A DNA stretch of 64,000 bases from Aralia elata (GCA_034770075.1 CM068387.1:78617971-78681970), one strand, 5' to 3'; counted from the first letter of the stretch, positions 49,805 through 60,860 are shown. Notes: generated by a model not told the origin, from the sequence alone. A program made the numbers and translations.

Positions 49805-50065
49805 CTAAGCATCCGGGTTTTGAAGGAGATAGGTTTCAACAACCTTGTACATTCCCAACACTTTTTCTTTCCCTGCCTTAATGTCCTCTTCCTTGAGCTC
49901 AAAATCTCCCTTGGTGTAACACTTGGTTGTCATCTTAGAAATAGTCCCACCATTTGGTGATGCCTCAAACTTAACTTCACGATATTTTTTCAATCTTTTC
50001 CAGTAATCCCCAGTGGCGGAACCAGGACCATATTCAAGGGGGTCAAAATCTCTCAGTAAAAAAAA

Positions 50066-52367
50066 TTATTTATTGACGCTTGAACTGCTTGTTTCGACTA
50101 TACGACTGAGAGGAGGCAACTGTATTCCGCGACTCTGCATAGCTTGAAAACGTCTCAAAATTTGTTCGTTTTCAATTGTTGAAAAAATATCCTTCTCAAT
50201 ATAAACTATCAGACTGTCATTCATCCACTCGTCTCCCATTTTATTACGCAAGCCAGTCTTGACAATTTTCATCGCAGAGGATACTCTTTCAACAGTAGCA
50301 GTCGCAACTGGTAAAACCAAAGCCAACTCGATCAATCGATATACCAATGTAAAAGTCATATTTCTTCTTGTTTCAACCAGCTTCTTAGCAAGACTTCCCA
50401 AACCTTCAATCCCAAAAAATTGATTATCGCATCGCATATCATAAATATAATTAACAAGTTGATCCCCAAGTATCATGCGATCAGTCACTGAGAAATCTTC
50501 TGGATAAAGCTCAGCAAGAAGGAGTAACTTATTTTTGTCAAATTTAGAGAACGAATCACTTGGATCAAGGCATGATATGCATAAAAGTAACTCTGTGCTT
50601 GCTTCTGAAAAACGATTGTTCATCTCTTGAACAATTGAATCAACAACCTACATTGTAATAATGAAAAATCAACAAAAAAAGATAAATTCTTAAATAGGAA
50701 TAATGAAAAAAGATTTATAGAGATTATACTTATACCTGACAAAAAATCTCAACACGATAATGATGAAAATTAGTAATAATTTGTCCATTGCGTTTGCTAC
50801 GACCGCGGGATCTCACGTTGTCTTCCATATTAATTATTGGGATCATGTTCTTCTTGCAAAAAATATTGACTTCCTTCAAAAAATTCTCCCATTCCGCCTT
50901 TCTAAAATCTTGTAGTCGAGCTTTCATTACCCCAATTAATCTCACAGCATGTACAATGTTTTGATCTTTTTGTTGTAAGGCAAGTGACAAATCATTTGTG
51001 ATTCCTAATAAATATTTCATCAAATGCATCACAAATACAAATTCATAATTCTCCATCTTATCAATCAAACTTATGGCTATACCGCTATTATCATCAGAAA
51101 CACCATCATCATGCACATTTTCAAGCACTTGTAATACGGAAGTCCACATAGACATAAGACGGATTATAGTTATGTAATATGACCCCCAACGAGTATCTTC
51201 TGGCCGTTTTAAACTCGTTTCTTGATTTTTTCCTTTACCACTAACTATCTCTCCCTTTTCCAAACACTCTACGATCCTATCATGTTCAAGTTGTCTAAGT
51301 TTATCTTTCCTTTTACATGATGCTCCAGCCACATTCACAATCATAGTAACATATTGGAAAAAATCACTCACAATACGGTTGCTCTTGGCAACAGCAACAA
51401 CAACTAATTGGAGTTGGTGAGAAAAACAATGAATATACCTTGCATATGGATTTTCTTTTAAAATAAGAGCCTTCAATCCATTAAACTCGCCTCGCATATT
51501 TGAAGCCCCATCATATCCTTGACCTCTCAAATTCGATAATGACAATTTATGTTTTGCAAACAATTCATCAATAGCATTCTTCAGAGAAATAGATGAAGTG
51601 TCAGGCACATGTACCACACCAAGAAACCTTTCAATCACATCTCCATGATTGTTTACATATCTCAAAACAACTCCCATTTGCTCCTTTATTGAAACATCTC
51701 GAGACTCATCAACCATAATAGAAAAGATGTTGTCTCCAATATCATTGATGATTGCAAGTGTAGTTTCCACAACACAAGCACTTGCTAGTTCTTTTTGAAT
51801 TTTTGGAGAAGTCATTTGATTGTTTTCAGGAGCATTCTCATTAACTATCTTGCCTACCTCTTCATTTCGTAGGTTGTACCACTCAAAAAACTCAAGAAAA
51901 TTTCCTTTATTTGATGAAGTCGATGACTCATCATGTCCACGAAAAGGCAAACCTTGCTTCAAAAGAAGGCGTGTGACATCCAAAGCCGCCGTTAAACGGG
52001 TGCGATAAGCAACCTCCATCTCTTGCCCGTGTGCTAATAGTATATGTGACACACTCTGCCTTTGATTTTGAAAACCTTGAAGTCGTATTCTAGCATCATT
52101 ATGAGCACTATTATGGGCAATTGGTTGACATGGACCTCTAGTCAAATACTCTCTTCGAACTTGATCTCTAATCACAATATCAAAGTCTTCAATTGATTTA
52201 CGTAACCCCGGATCACTAACAATATCGTTCGGATTGAACTCCACACGTGAATTATTTATACCACCACTTGCTTCGGAACTTGGTAATTGACTATTAGAAG
52301 AATCAACAGTTCTTGCTCGCTTAATCAAGTATTTATCCATAATCCATAATCTAGAATAAATAAACAC
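50066..52367 (-). CDS. hAT transposase (ZMYM1-like, with DUF4371 and dimerisation domain)
   Basis: Catalyses cut-and-paste movement. Exons 52367-50736 and 50647-50066 (GT-AG, phase 0) give 737 aa, or 728 aa from the ATG at 52340 (MDKYLIKR). Visible blocks: NPNDIVSDPGLRKSIEDF and RDQVRREYLTRGPCQP near the N-terminus; the DUF4371 core with FSIMVDESRDVSIKEQM, LRGQGYDGASNMRG, IHCFSHQLQL and DTRWGSYY; and the hAT C-terminal dimerisation region, LPVATATVERVSSAMKIVKT. The frame is undamaged. In related plant proteins the GPCQP motif is followed by a TTF-type zinc finger of roughly 60-70 residues; here it jumps directly to NSAHNDAR, so the finger seems deleted. Confidence 0.92.
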
Positions 52368-52600
52368 ATCAATTGCTAATCAATTATAGTATTTCACAAT
52401 TCACAATAATTTCATCAATTTAAACATTTCATAATTTAATGGCATAACAATTAACAAACTCTGACAAAGAATTAACAATTAAAATAAAAACATCAATTGC
52501 TAATCGATTACAGTATTTCACAAATCACAATTCACAATAATTTCATCAATTTAAACATTTCATAATTTAATGGCATAACAATTAACAAACTCTAAATCTC
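52367..52600. repeat. 124-bp tandem duplication in the hAT leader
   Basis: CATCAATTGCTAATC begins at 52367 and again at 52491. Both copies continue through ACAATAATTTCATCAATTTA and GGCATAACAATTAACAAACT. Confidence 0.9.
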
Positions 52601-52959
52601 TAATTTAGTGGCAACATTAAGCACAAAATTCCTTAATTTGTTGTATCAATTTTAGCTAATGGCAACAATAATCACAAACCCCTAATTTTTGAAAACCCTA
52701 AATCAAATATTTAATTAAATTGAGAACTACAAAACTACTTACCGGAGAACGACGCGGCAAAGGAAAGGAGGGGAGACGCGGAGAGGAGCTGAGGAGATCG
52801 ACGACGCGGCTCCCAGCGGTCGACGGCGGGCGGGGAGCTGCTGGCTGGTGCCGACTGGCGAGCAGAGGCGGAAGCAAGGCTGCAAGGGAGGGGGGGCGAA
52901 GTCGCGAAGATTGTGCTGTACTACTGTGTTGTGAACTTGTGCGCCTGTGGTCATAAGGC

Positions 52960-53050
52960 TTTGGCCCTTTTTTTTTTAACTTACTAAATGAAACGACGTC
53001 ATTTCATTTAGTAAGTTTTTTTAAAAAAAAAAGAAAAAAAAGGGCCAAAA
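52960..53050. repeat. Long hairpin near the hAT 5' end
   Basis: TTGGCCCTTTT...AACTTACTAAATGAAACGACG meets its reverse complement ...CATTTCATTTAGTAAGTT...AAAGGGCCAA around a GACGTC centre. The two arms of about 45 bp could fold on themselves along nearly their whole length. Confidence 0.9.
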
Positions 53051-53914
53051 CTGAAGAAGGCGAGAACCAGACCAGTGGCGGAGAAGAACTGCCGGCGATG
53101 GATCAGGCAATTAGCCATGGAGATTCGAATCGAGGGTCAGGCTCAGGGAGAGAGATTGGAGGGTAAAGTCGCCTGAAGCTTAGCCCGAGGGCCGGAGTTA
53201 CCAGGTCAGATGACCCCCCGCCCCCCCTTGCTTCCGCCGCTGGTAATCCCTCCCCTTCAATCAAGCTATACTTGTACGTAAATGTTTTCTCATTTAGCTC
53301 ATCAATCTGGTGCTTCAGATAACCAAAATTGCCACCTAGGCAAAAGAAAAAGAGTAACTTTAATGATGTAACCAATCAAACAAATGCAAAAAAATAAAAA
53401 TAATTGTGTGTAAAAACTAGACCTTCAACAAAGTTGATTTGTTTAATACTTCCAGCACCTCCATCGCCTTGGATGAGCTCGATGCTCTTAATAGCCTGTG
53501 GTAGGAGTTTTGGAATTAAGTTGTGAGAGTCGAGGATTGAAGCCTTAAATATTCTTGATGGAGGAATCGGAGAAGCATACTCATCGCGAAAACTGATGAT
53601 ACCCATGATTTTTCTGTAGAGGTCTAAAAGATGATTAGGGAGAAAGTAAAAAGCTTGATTATGTGTAGAGCTTGTTTGGATATTGTAGATTTATGAAGAT
53701 GGTATAGATATAGGTAGAAAGTTAGAATTTCTTGTTGTAAACTGGATTATTCCTTCTGCAGATACCATATATTCGGTTCTTTGTCTAATTTGCATGTCCC
53801 AAGTTATAACAAACCATGCATATTTAGTTGTCAGGACATCAATTACCTAAAGCTTTTGACTACTCCCAATACTACAAGTGCTTAGCAAAAAATCACAGAT
53901 GGAAGGATAAGCAG

Positions 53915-53917
<3 letters not shown>

Positions 53918-53973
<56 letters not shown>
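53918..53973. repeat. TA microsatellite
   Basis: About 27 TA units between the conserved promoter block and gene C; absent from the D and E promoters. Confidence 0.95.
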
Positions 53974-53976
<3 letters not shown>

Positions 53977-54217
53977 TTTTGGTGCTTAGAAGAGACAGAA
54001 AAGTTACATATAATGATAAATCCTTCTTAATTAAGATGTACTACTACTATTTTTTCATTAAACAAGTCTTGGTGGTTGATAAACTCCAGCAATTTGATAA
54101 TTTATGGAATTGTAACTCACAAATGTTTAAGGCAATTGAGATCCTTAATTTTGTCCTTCGCAGATTGCACAATAGGAGCGAAGTATTTCAGAAAAGCAAA
54201 ACTCCATCACTTCAACT

Positions 54218-54225
54218 TATAAATA
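54218..54225 (+). promoter_or_regulatory. TATA box of PR-10 gene C
   Basis: TATAAATA, 95 bp upstream of the ATG, preceded by the shared CAATTTGATAATTTATGG block near 54089. Confidence 0.75.
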
Positions 54226-54312
54226 CATACCATCTTCTCATATTCTTCGAACAACCCATTCAAGCAATCCTCTACTAGAGTCTCAAAAGTAATTCATCAA
54301 AAAAACTAGAAA

Positions 54313-54921
54313 ATGGGAATCACCACTTTCACTGATGAGTACACTTACTCAGTTTCCCCAGCAAGGCTATTCAAGGGATCGATCCTCGACTCTCACAACT
54401 TGATCCCAAAGCTCATGCCACAGGCCATTAAGAGCATTGAAACTATACAAGGCAATGGAGGGACTGGCAGCATCAAGCAAATCAACCTTGCGGGAGGCTA
54501 GATTACAAACTTTCTTGATACAAATATAAAATTTCCAATTTAGTACCCAAGACTTTTGTCATTATCCTAGAAGACTTTATGGCACATGAATTTGACATAT
54601 CTACATGTTTCATTACTTGCAGGTAGCAACTTCAGTTATATGAAGTACCACATTGATGAGCTGAACGAAGAGACGTACACGTATAATTACACTTTGGTTG
54701 AAGGAGATGCCTTGACAAAGGGGCTTGAGAAGATAACTTATGAGATTAAATTTGAGGCCACGCCTAATGGTGGTACCATCTCCAAGATGACAAGTAAATA
54801 TTATACGGTGGGAGATTTTGTAGTCAAGGAAGAGGATGTCAAGGCTGGCAAAGTAAAGGCCTCAGGGATGTACAAAACTGTGGAAGCCTACCTCCTCCAA
54901 AATCCTGATGCCTATGCTTAG
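54313..54921 (+). CDS. PR-10 / Bet v 1 family protein, plus-strand subfamily, gene C
   Basis: Exons 54313-54496 and 54623-54921 give 160 aa. The donor is GC (GGAG|GCTAGA), and here no GT occurs in the following bases in a usable frame, so a GC-AG intron is the only way to keep the frame. P-loop GNGGTG is intact. Differences from A/B: LFKGS instead of LFRSS, TKGLEKI instead of TDGLEKI, and GKVKASGMYKTV near the C-terminal helix. AATAAAA signals lie at 54980-54986 and 55029-55035. Partner: gene F. Confidence 0.93.
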
Positions 54922-56074
54922 TTATCTTGCTACGCGAAATGAGTAAAAGTGAGGCAGCATATTTTCTGTTGCTTTAACAATAAAAGCCTAAACCACGCTG
55001 TCTGAATGTTGTAATAACTCGTTTTCTTAATAAAAATGCTCAATCCAGTTTGTTTCCTTTCATTTTGGTTGTTGCTTATTTCTGTGCAGTGGAAATAATT
55101 TCAGTGATGAAGTTAAGTTTACAAACCATTGCGCTTGCAACATGTGGGGGAACCAATTGCTAACTGAGAAACATGCATAATGCAGTATCTTGCATACCTA
55201 GCAGCACTAATTCCATGTTAAGTTCTCAACTGCTCTTAAAAGTTTAAGCTGTCTAAAAAGGGCCTAAAAGTGTATGAAGATGAATATGGTATGCATCTGG
55301 TTGAAGTAATGTGTCCATTTTGGTGCAATAACAATGAAACTGATCTTGAGTTATAGGTGAGGTAGCCAGGTAGGATAATGTGCAGGACTTGAATATCAGA
55401 TAAATCAAAGTATTTCGTTAAAGAAATTGTGAAAATTTTGAAAAGAAAGTTTCTAAGTGACAATCTTGCACTAATTGATACATCCAAATTTGGATGCCCT
55501 TCCTCTTCTTCCTTCTTGGAAGACAATGGGCTTTGTTTAAAAAAAATTTTGAACATGCCATTAACTTGATGCATTAGGAGTTTTTCGTGAAAGTCAGAAA
55601 TATGATTAACAGTATATGTAAATCCAAAAATAAGTGGACTGGGATTCTTTTTGATGTAGCTTTTGGCAGAGCTGGAGTTTATTTTCTGGGTGCATTGATG
55701 TGTTAGTTTGGGTCAGCCTTTTGATGTTTTCATTAGTTCCCAGTTTCATTATTATGGAACAAATCGTAATATGTCAGGGATCCAACCCTTTTAGATCCTT
55801 AAACTTTCAGTATATTCAGAAAAAAAAAAAAAATTTGCCTTGGCAAAAAAATTTAATTACTCAAATATAGCCTTGCACCATATGACTAGCCATAGACATC
55901 TATATAGCTTAACATAACAATTGCAACGAGTCTTATCTCATCAAACGCTTAACTATTCTTCTCATTATTGTATAATAACACTGCAATTAAGCAGGTAATC
56001 TCTATTACAGTAAGGCCAAACCAAAGAGAAAAACTCACTCATGAAAACAACAACAGTTGAAAGATCAAACAATA
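54922..56074. other. Convergent spacer between genes C and F
   Basis: Homologous to the spacers between D and G and between E and H. The open frame at 55236-55574 (minus) is not conserved in those copies and is not taken as a gene. Confidence 0.7.
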
Positions 56075-56667
56075 CTAAACATAGGCCTCCGGGTTCTGAA
56101 GGAGGTAGGCTTCCACAACCTTGTACATTCCCAACACCTTTTCTTTGCCTGCCTTAATTTCCTCCTCCTTAAGCTCAAAATCTCCCTTGGTGTAACACTT
56201 GGTTGTCATCTTAGATATAGTCCCACCATTTGCTGATGCCTCAAACTTGACTTCATATGATATTTTTTCAATCTTTTCCATTAGTCCCTCCCCTTCAATC
56301 AAGCTATAGTTGTACGTATATGTCTTCTCATTTAGCTCATCAATCCGGTGCTTCAGATAACCAAAATTGCCACCTGCAGCAAAAAGAAAATGATATCTTT
56401 CATATATATCTTTGTTTAATGATGTAACAAATCAAACACATGCAAAAAAATAAAAGTAAAAATTGCTGAGCACAAAATTAGACCTTGAACAAAGTTGATC
56501 TGTTTAATGCTTCCAGCACCTCCATCGCCTTGGATGAGCTCGATGCTCTTGATTGCCTGTGGTAGGAGTTTTGGAATCAAGTTGTGGGAGTCGAGGATTG
56601 AAGCCTTAAATATTCTTGATGGAGAAATTGGAGAAGCATACTCATCGGTAAAAGTGATAACACCCAT
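56075..56667 (-). CDS. PR-10 / Bet v 1 family protein, minus-strand subfamily, gene F
   Basis: Exons 56667-56484 and 56373-56075 give 160 aa with a normal GT-AG intron (CAAG|GTCTAA; TGCAG). P-loop GDGGAG is at residues 47-52, closer to the classic Bet v 1 loop than the plus-strand subfamily. Subfamily features: YASPISPSRIFKAS, GGNFGYLKHRIDELNEKTYT, EKIEKISYEVKFEAS and a Cys in TTKCYTKGDFELKEEE; it ends NPEAYV. Own differences are NFVQG where G, H and I have NFVEG, and SANGG where H has SPNGG. Stop codon TAG, as in H. Confidence 0.93.
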
Positions 56668-57363
56668 GACTATTTTGTAGAGGTCTAAAGATGATTAGGG
56701 AGAAAATAGAAAACTTGGGTTATGTGCAGAGCTTGTTTGGATATTTTAGATTTATGAGAGGATGGTATATATAGGAAGAAAGTTAGAATTTCTAGTTTTT
56801 TAAACTGATAAATTCCTTCTAATTGGATCATTCCTTCTGAAGATACCAAAGCATATAGACAAATATATTCGATTCTTTGTCGTCTGTCGAATTTGCATGT
56901 CCCAAGTCATAACAAGCCATGCACGTTTAGTTGTGCATCAATTACCCAAAAATTTTGAACACTTCCAATACTACAAGTTCTTAGCAAAAAATGACAGATG
57001 GGAGGATAAGCAGTTAAGATATTATTTTGGTGCTTAGAAGGGACAGAACAGTTACGCAGTCCCCTATCTGATAAATCCTTGTTAATTAAGATGTGCTACT
57101 ATTATTTTTCATTAAACAAGTGTTGGTGATTGATAAACTACAGTAATTTGATAATTTATGGAATACTAACTCACATATGTTTAAGGCAATTGAGATCCTT
57201 AATTTTGTCCTAAGCATATTGCACAATGGGAGCCAATTATTTCAGAAAAGTAAAACTCCATTACTTCAAGTTATAAATGCATACCATCTTCTCATATTCT
57301 TCAAACACATTCAAACAATCCTTTATTACTTTCCCAGAGCTAATTCATCATAAAAACTAGAAG
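56668..57363. promoter_or_regulatory. Divergent promoter region between genes F and D
   Basis: About 696 bp between start codons. Minus-strand TATATATA is at 56766-56773 (about 100 bp from the F start). The conserved block is at 56875-57018 (ATTTGCATGTCCCAAGTCAT, TTAGCAAAAAATGACAGATG). The plus-strand proximal block is at about 57147-57232, and TATAAATG (57272-57279) is 92 bp from the D start. Confidence 0.7.
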
Positions 57364-57969
57364 ATGGGAATCACCACTTTCACTGATGAGTACAATTACT
57401 CAATCTCTCCAGCAAGACTATTCAAGGGTTCGATCCTCGACTCTCACAACTTGATCCCAAAGCTCATGCCGCAGGCCATTAAGAGCATTGAAACTATACA
57501 AGGAAATGGAGGGACTGGCAGCATCAAACAAATCAACCTTGCCGGAGGTTAGATTTCTAACTTTCTTGATAAAAAACTAAAAATTCTATATTAGCCCCTA
57601 AAGCTTTTTCATTATCCGATCACACTTTAAAAAACATGAATTTGACACATGTTTCATTACTTTATTGCAGGTAGCACCTTTAGTTATATGAAGTACAACA
57701 TTGATGAGCTGAACGAAGAGACTTACACGTATAATTACACTTTGGTTGAAGGAGATGCCTTGACAAAAGGGCTTGAGAAGATAACTTATGAGATTAAATT
57801 TGAGGGCACACCTAATGGTGGTACCATCTCCAAGATGACAAGTAAATATTATACGGCGGGAGATTTCGTAGTCAAGGAAGAAGATGTCAAGGCTGGCAAA
57901 GAAAAAGCCGCAGGGATGTACAAAGCTGTAGAAGCCTACCTCCTCCAAAACCCTGATGCCTATGCTTAG
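57364..57969 (+). CDS. PR-10 / Bet v 1 family protein, plus-strand subfamily, gene D
   Basis: Exons 57364-57547 and 57671-57969 give 160 aa. This is the only plus-strand member with a GT donor (GGAG|GTTAGA); its four paralogues have GC at the same place. P-loop GNGGTG is intact. Exon 2 begins STFSYMKYNIDELNE and has TAGDFVVKEED and KEKAAGMYKAVEAYLLQNPDAYA. AATAAAA signals follow near 58027 and 58074. Partner: gene G. Confidence 0.93.
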
Positions 57970-58940
57970 TGTGCTTGCTACCCGAAAGGAGTAACATTGA
58001 GGCTGCCTATTTTCTGCTGTTCTAACAATAAAAGCCTAAACCACGTGTTGGGAGTGTTGTAATTCAGTCTTCTTAATAAAAATGCTCAATCCAGTTTGTT
58101 TCCTTTCATTTTGGTTGTGGCCTACTTTTGTGCAGTTACTAAATTTTGTTTAATGGAAGTAATTTCAGTGATCAAGTGAAGTTTGAAAACCAAGGTGCAT
58201 CATATTGCACAAACCAAACAATTTGTAATTAATTTTACTGGCAACATGTGGGAGAACCATTTGCTAACAGAAAGACTTGATGCAAGAACTTGCATTCAAA
58301 GTTTAAGCCGTCTACAAAGGGCCTACATGTAAAAGTAGATGAAGATGGCATTCATTTGGTTGAACTAATATATCCATTTTGGTGCAATACCAATGAAAAT
58401 TGATCTTCAGTTATAGACGAAGATAATTTTAAGGAGACGAGTTATGTTTAAAATTTTGAAAGAATTTTTCGAAGTGCTGATGATCTTGCACTAATTGATA
58501 CATCCAAATACTTCCCCTGCCTTCCTCTGGCTACTCAGGTTAATTCATTTTTTTAAACATGCAATTAATTTGATGCAGCAGGAGTTTCTCATGAAAGACA
58601 GAAATATAATTAACTATAAATGTAGATCCAAAAATAAGTGGACTAGGATTCTGTTTGATGTAGCTTTCACCAGAGCCAGAGTATTTCATGTATTATTGTG
58701 CCACTGTTGTAGCTGTTGGCATATAGTTTGGCATAACATAACAATTGAAATGATTCTCATCTCATTTAACACTTAATTATACTTCTCATTATTGTAAAAT
58801 AGCAGTCACATTATGAAGTAAAACACCTATTAAAACTGCGAATAAGCAGGTAATCTTTATTATAGTAAGGCCAAACCAAAGAGAAAGCTCAGACTCATGA
58901 AAACAACAACAGTTGAAAGATCAAAGAACATAGAAGGACA
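57970..58940. other. Convergent spacer between genes D and G
   Basis: Holds the 3' UTRs of both genes and spacer homologous to the other units, including the CAACATGTGGGAGAACCA region. The open frame at 58495-58776 is not conserved in the sister spacers. Confidence 0.7.
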
Positions 58941-59521
58941 TTAAACATAGGCATCTGGATTTTGAAGGAGGTAGGCTTCCACAACTTTGTACATTCCCAA
59001 CACCTCTTCTTTGCCTGCCTTAACGTCCTCTTCTTTGAGCTCAAAATCTCCCTTGGTGTAACACTTGGTTGTCATCTTAGAAATAGTACCACCATTTGAT
59101 GATGCCTCAAACTTAACTTCGTACGATATTTTTTCAATCTTGTCCATTAATCCCTCCCCTTCGATCAAGCTATAGTTGTACGTATATGTCTTCTCATTTA
59201 GCTCATCAATCCGGTGCTTCAAATAACCAAAAGTTCCATCTGCAGCAAAAGAAAAACATAACATGTCATATTTATCTGTTTTTTATGATTTAACAAGTCA
59301 AACACAAGCAAAAAAAAAAAGTGAGTAAAAATTAGACCTTCAACAAAGTTGATCTGTTTAATACTTCCAGCACCGCCATCGCCTTGGATGATCTCGATAC
59401 TCTTAATAGCCTGTGGTAGGAGTTTAGGAATCAAGTTGTGAGAGTCGAGGATTGAAGCCTTAAATATTCTTGATGGAGTAATTGAAGAAGCATACTCATC
59501 GGTGAAAGTGATGACACCCAT
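58941..59521 (-). CDS. PR-10 / Bet v 1 family protein, minus-strand subfamily, gene G
   Basis: Exons 59521-59338 and 59239-58941 (GT-AG) give 160 aa. P-loop GDGGAG. Differences from F and H: the codon split by the intron is Asp followed by GTFGYLKH instead of Gly-GNFGYLKH, ASSITPSRIF near the N-terminus, SIEIIQGDGG, EASSNGG, and GKEEVLGMYK near the C-terminal helix. Stop TAA. The TATA region has become a long TA microsatellite. Confidence 0.93.
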
Positions 59522-59617
59522 GATTATTGTGTCTAGGTCTAAAAGATGATTAGGAAGAAAGTAAAAGGCTTGATTATGTGTAGAGCCTGTTTGGATATTG
59601 TAGTTTTTTGAAAGGAT

Positions 59618-59651
<34 letters not shown>

Positions 59652-60211
59652 AATAAAGTTAGAAGTTCTTGTTTTTTAAACTGTTAAATTTCTTCTGATT
59701 GGATCATTCCTTCTGCAGATACCAAAGCAAACAGACAAATATATTCGGTTTTTTGTCGAATTTGCATGTCCCAAGTCATAACAAGCCATGCACATTTAGT
59801 TGGGTAAGGACATCAATTACCTAAACCTAATGCTTTTGACTACTTCCAATACTGCAAGTTCTTAGCAAAAAATGACAGATGGGAGGATAAGCGGATAAGA
59901 TACTATTTTGATACTTAAAGGGGAAGGAATAGTTACATATTATTTTCATTAAACAAGTCTTGGTGATTGATAAACTACAGGTCTACATCAATTTGATAAT
60001 TTATGGAATTGTAACTCACACATGTTTAGGGCAATTAAAATCCTTGATTTTGTCCTATGCATATTGCACAATAGGAGCCAAGCATTTTAGAAAAGTAAAA
60101 CTATATCACAAGGACTTATAAATACATACCATCTTCTCATATTCTTCAAACAACCATTTCAAGCAACCCTATACTAAAGCCTCAGAGGTAATTCATCATA
60201 AAAACTAAAAG
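59522..60211. promoter_or_regulatory. Divergent promoter region between genes G and E
   Basis: 690 bp between start codons. The conserved block is at about 59741-59895. The plus-strand proximal block (ATTTGATAATTTATGGAATT) starts at about 59991, and TATAAATA (60117-60124) is 95 bp from the E start. The G side has the TA tract at 59621-59649 in place of a simple TATA box. Confidence 0.7.
59621..59649 (-). repeat. TA microsatellite at the TATA-box position of gene G
   Basis: About 14 AT units at the spot where gene F has GGATGGTATATATAGGAAG and gene H has CCGTATATATAGGAAG. The flanking GGATGG and TAGGAA words are kept, showing expansion of the TATA box itself. Confidence 0.85.
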
Positions 60212-60824
60212 ATGGGAATCACCACTTTCACTGATGAGTACAATTACTCAATCTCCCCGGCAAGGCTATTCAAGGGATCTATCCTTGATTCTCACAACTT
60301 GATCCCAAAGCTCATGCCACAGGCCATTAGGAGCATCGAAACCATACAAGGCAATGGAGGGACTGGCAGCATCAAACAAATCAACCTTGCCGGAGGCTAG
60401 TTTATTTCTAACTTTCTCCGTACATATCTAAAAAAATTATAAATTAGTCCCCAATACTTTTTCATTATCCTAGAACAATTTATGGAACATGAATTTGACA
60501 TATATAAATGTTTAATTAGTTGCAGGTAGCACTTTCAGTTACATGAAGTACCACATTGATGAGCTGAACGAAGAGACATACACGTATAATTATACTTTGG
60601 TTGAAGGGGATGCCTTGACAAAGGGGCTTGAGAAGATAACTTATGAGATTAAGTTTGAGGCCACACCTAATGGTGGTACCATCTCCAAGATGACAAGTAA
60701 ATATTATACGGTGGGAGATTTCGTAGTCAAGGAAGAGGATGTCAAGGCTGGCAAAGAAAAGGCCTCAGGGATGTACAAAGCTGTGGAAGCCTACCTCCTC
60801 CAAAACCCTGATGCCTATGCTTAG
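60212..60824 (+). CDS. PR-10 / Bet v 1 family protein, plus-strand subfamily, gene E
   Basis: Exons 60212-60395 and 60526-60824 give 160 aa. The donor is GC (GGAG|GCTAGT) with a TTGCAG acceptor. P-loop GNGGTG is intact. Exon 1 has LFKGS as in C and D but AIRSIE as in A and B, so exon 1 mixes features of both groups. Exon 2 begins STFSYMKYHIDELNE. The 3' UTR has a 41-bp direct duplication that doubles an AATAAAA signal. Partner: gene H. Confidence 0.93.
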
Positions 60825-60860
60825 TGTTCTTGAAACCCGAAATGAGTAGAATTGATTTGA

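Larger units (their letters stand above)
50011..53242 (-). mobile_element. hAT-superfamily DNA transposon
   Basis: The element is 3,232 bp and is flanked by a perfect 8-bp target duplication, GTAATCCC (50003-50010 and 53243-53250), the length typical of hAT. Termini: left CAGTGGCGGAACCAGG; right, on the other strand, CAGCGGCGGAAGCAAGG. It carries a two-exon transposase gene on the minus strand and sits inside PR-10 exon 2. Its 5' part holds a 124-bp tandem duplication and a long hairpin. Confidence 0.95.
49805..53606 (-). pseudogene. PR-10 pseudogene split by a hAT transposon
   Basis: Exon 1 (53606-53423) is complete with P-loop GDGGAG and a GT donor. Exon 2 starts at 53335 after a TAG acceptor and runs to 53243 (ELNEKTFTYKYSLIEGEG), where the hAT element 50011-53242 interrupts it. 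The remainder lies at 50010-49805 (KFEASPNGGTISKMTTKCYT to the end). Independently, a TA dinucleotide present in the intact minus-strand genes is missing at about 49980, which shifts the frame after the KIEKIS codons, and the final two residues are replaced by a stop after PDA. It is therefore broken twice. A TATAGATA at 53703-53710 marks the old promoter. Confidence 0.93.
53607..54312. other. Head-to-head promoter region between split gene I and gene C
   Basis: About 706 bp between divergent start codons. It contains TATAGATA (53703-53710, minus), a conserved block (53770-53920) shared with the other divergent spacers, a TA microsatellite (53918-53973) and the gene C TATA box. Confidence 0.7.

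Noticed and set aside
51820..52008. Plus-strand frame inside the hAT element
   Set aside because: It is the antisense of the conserved transposase coding sequence.
55236..55574. 112-codon minus-strand frame between genes C and F
   Set aside because: Not conserved in the homologous spacers of the other units.
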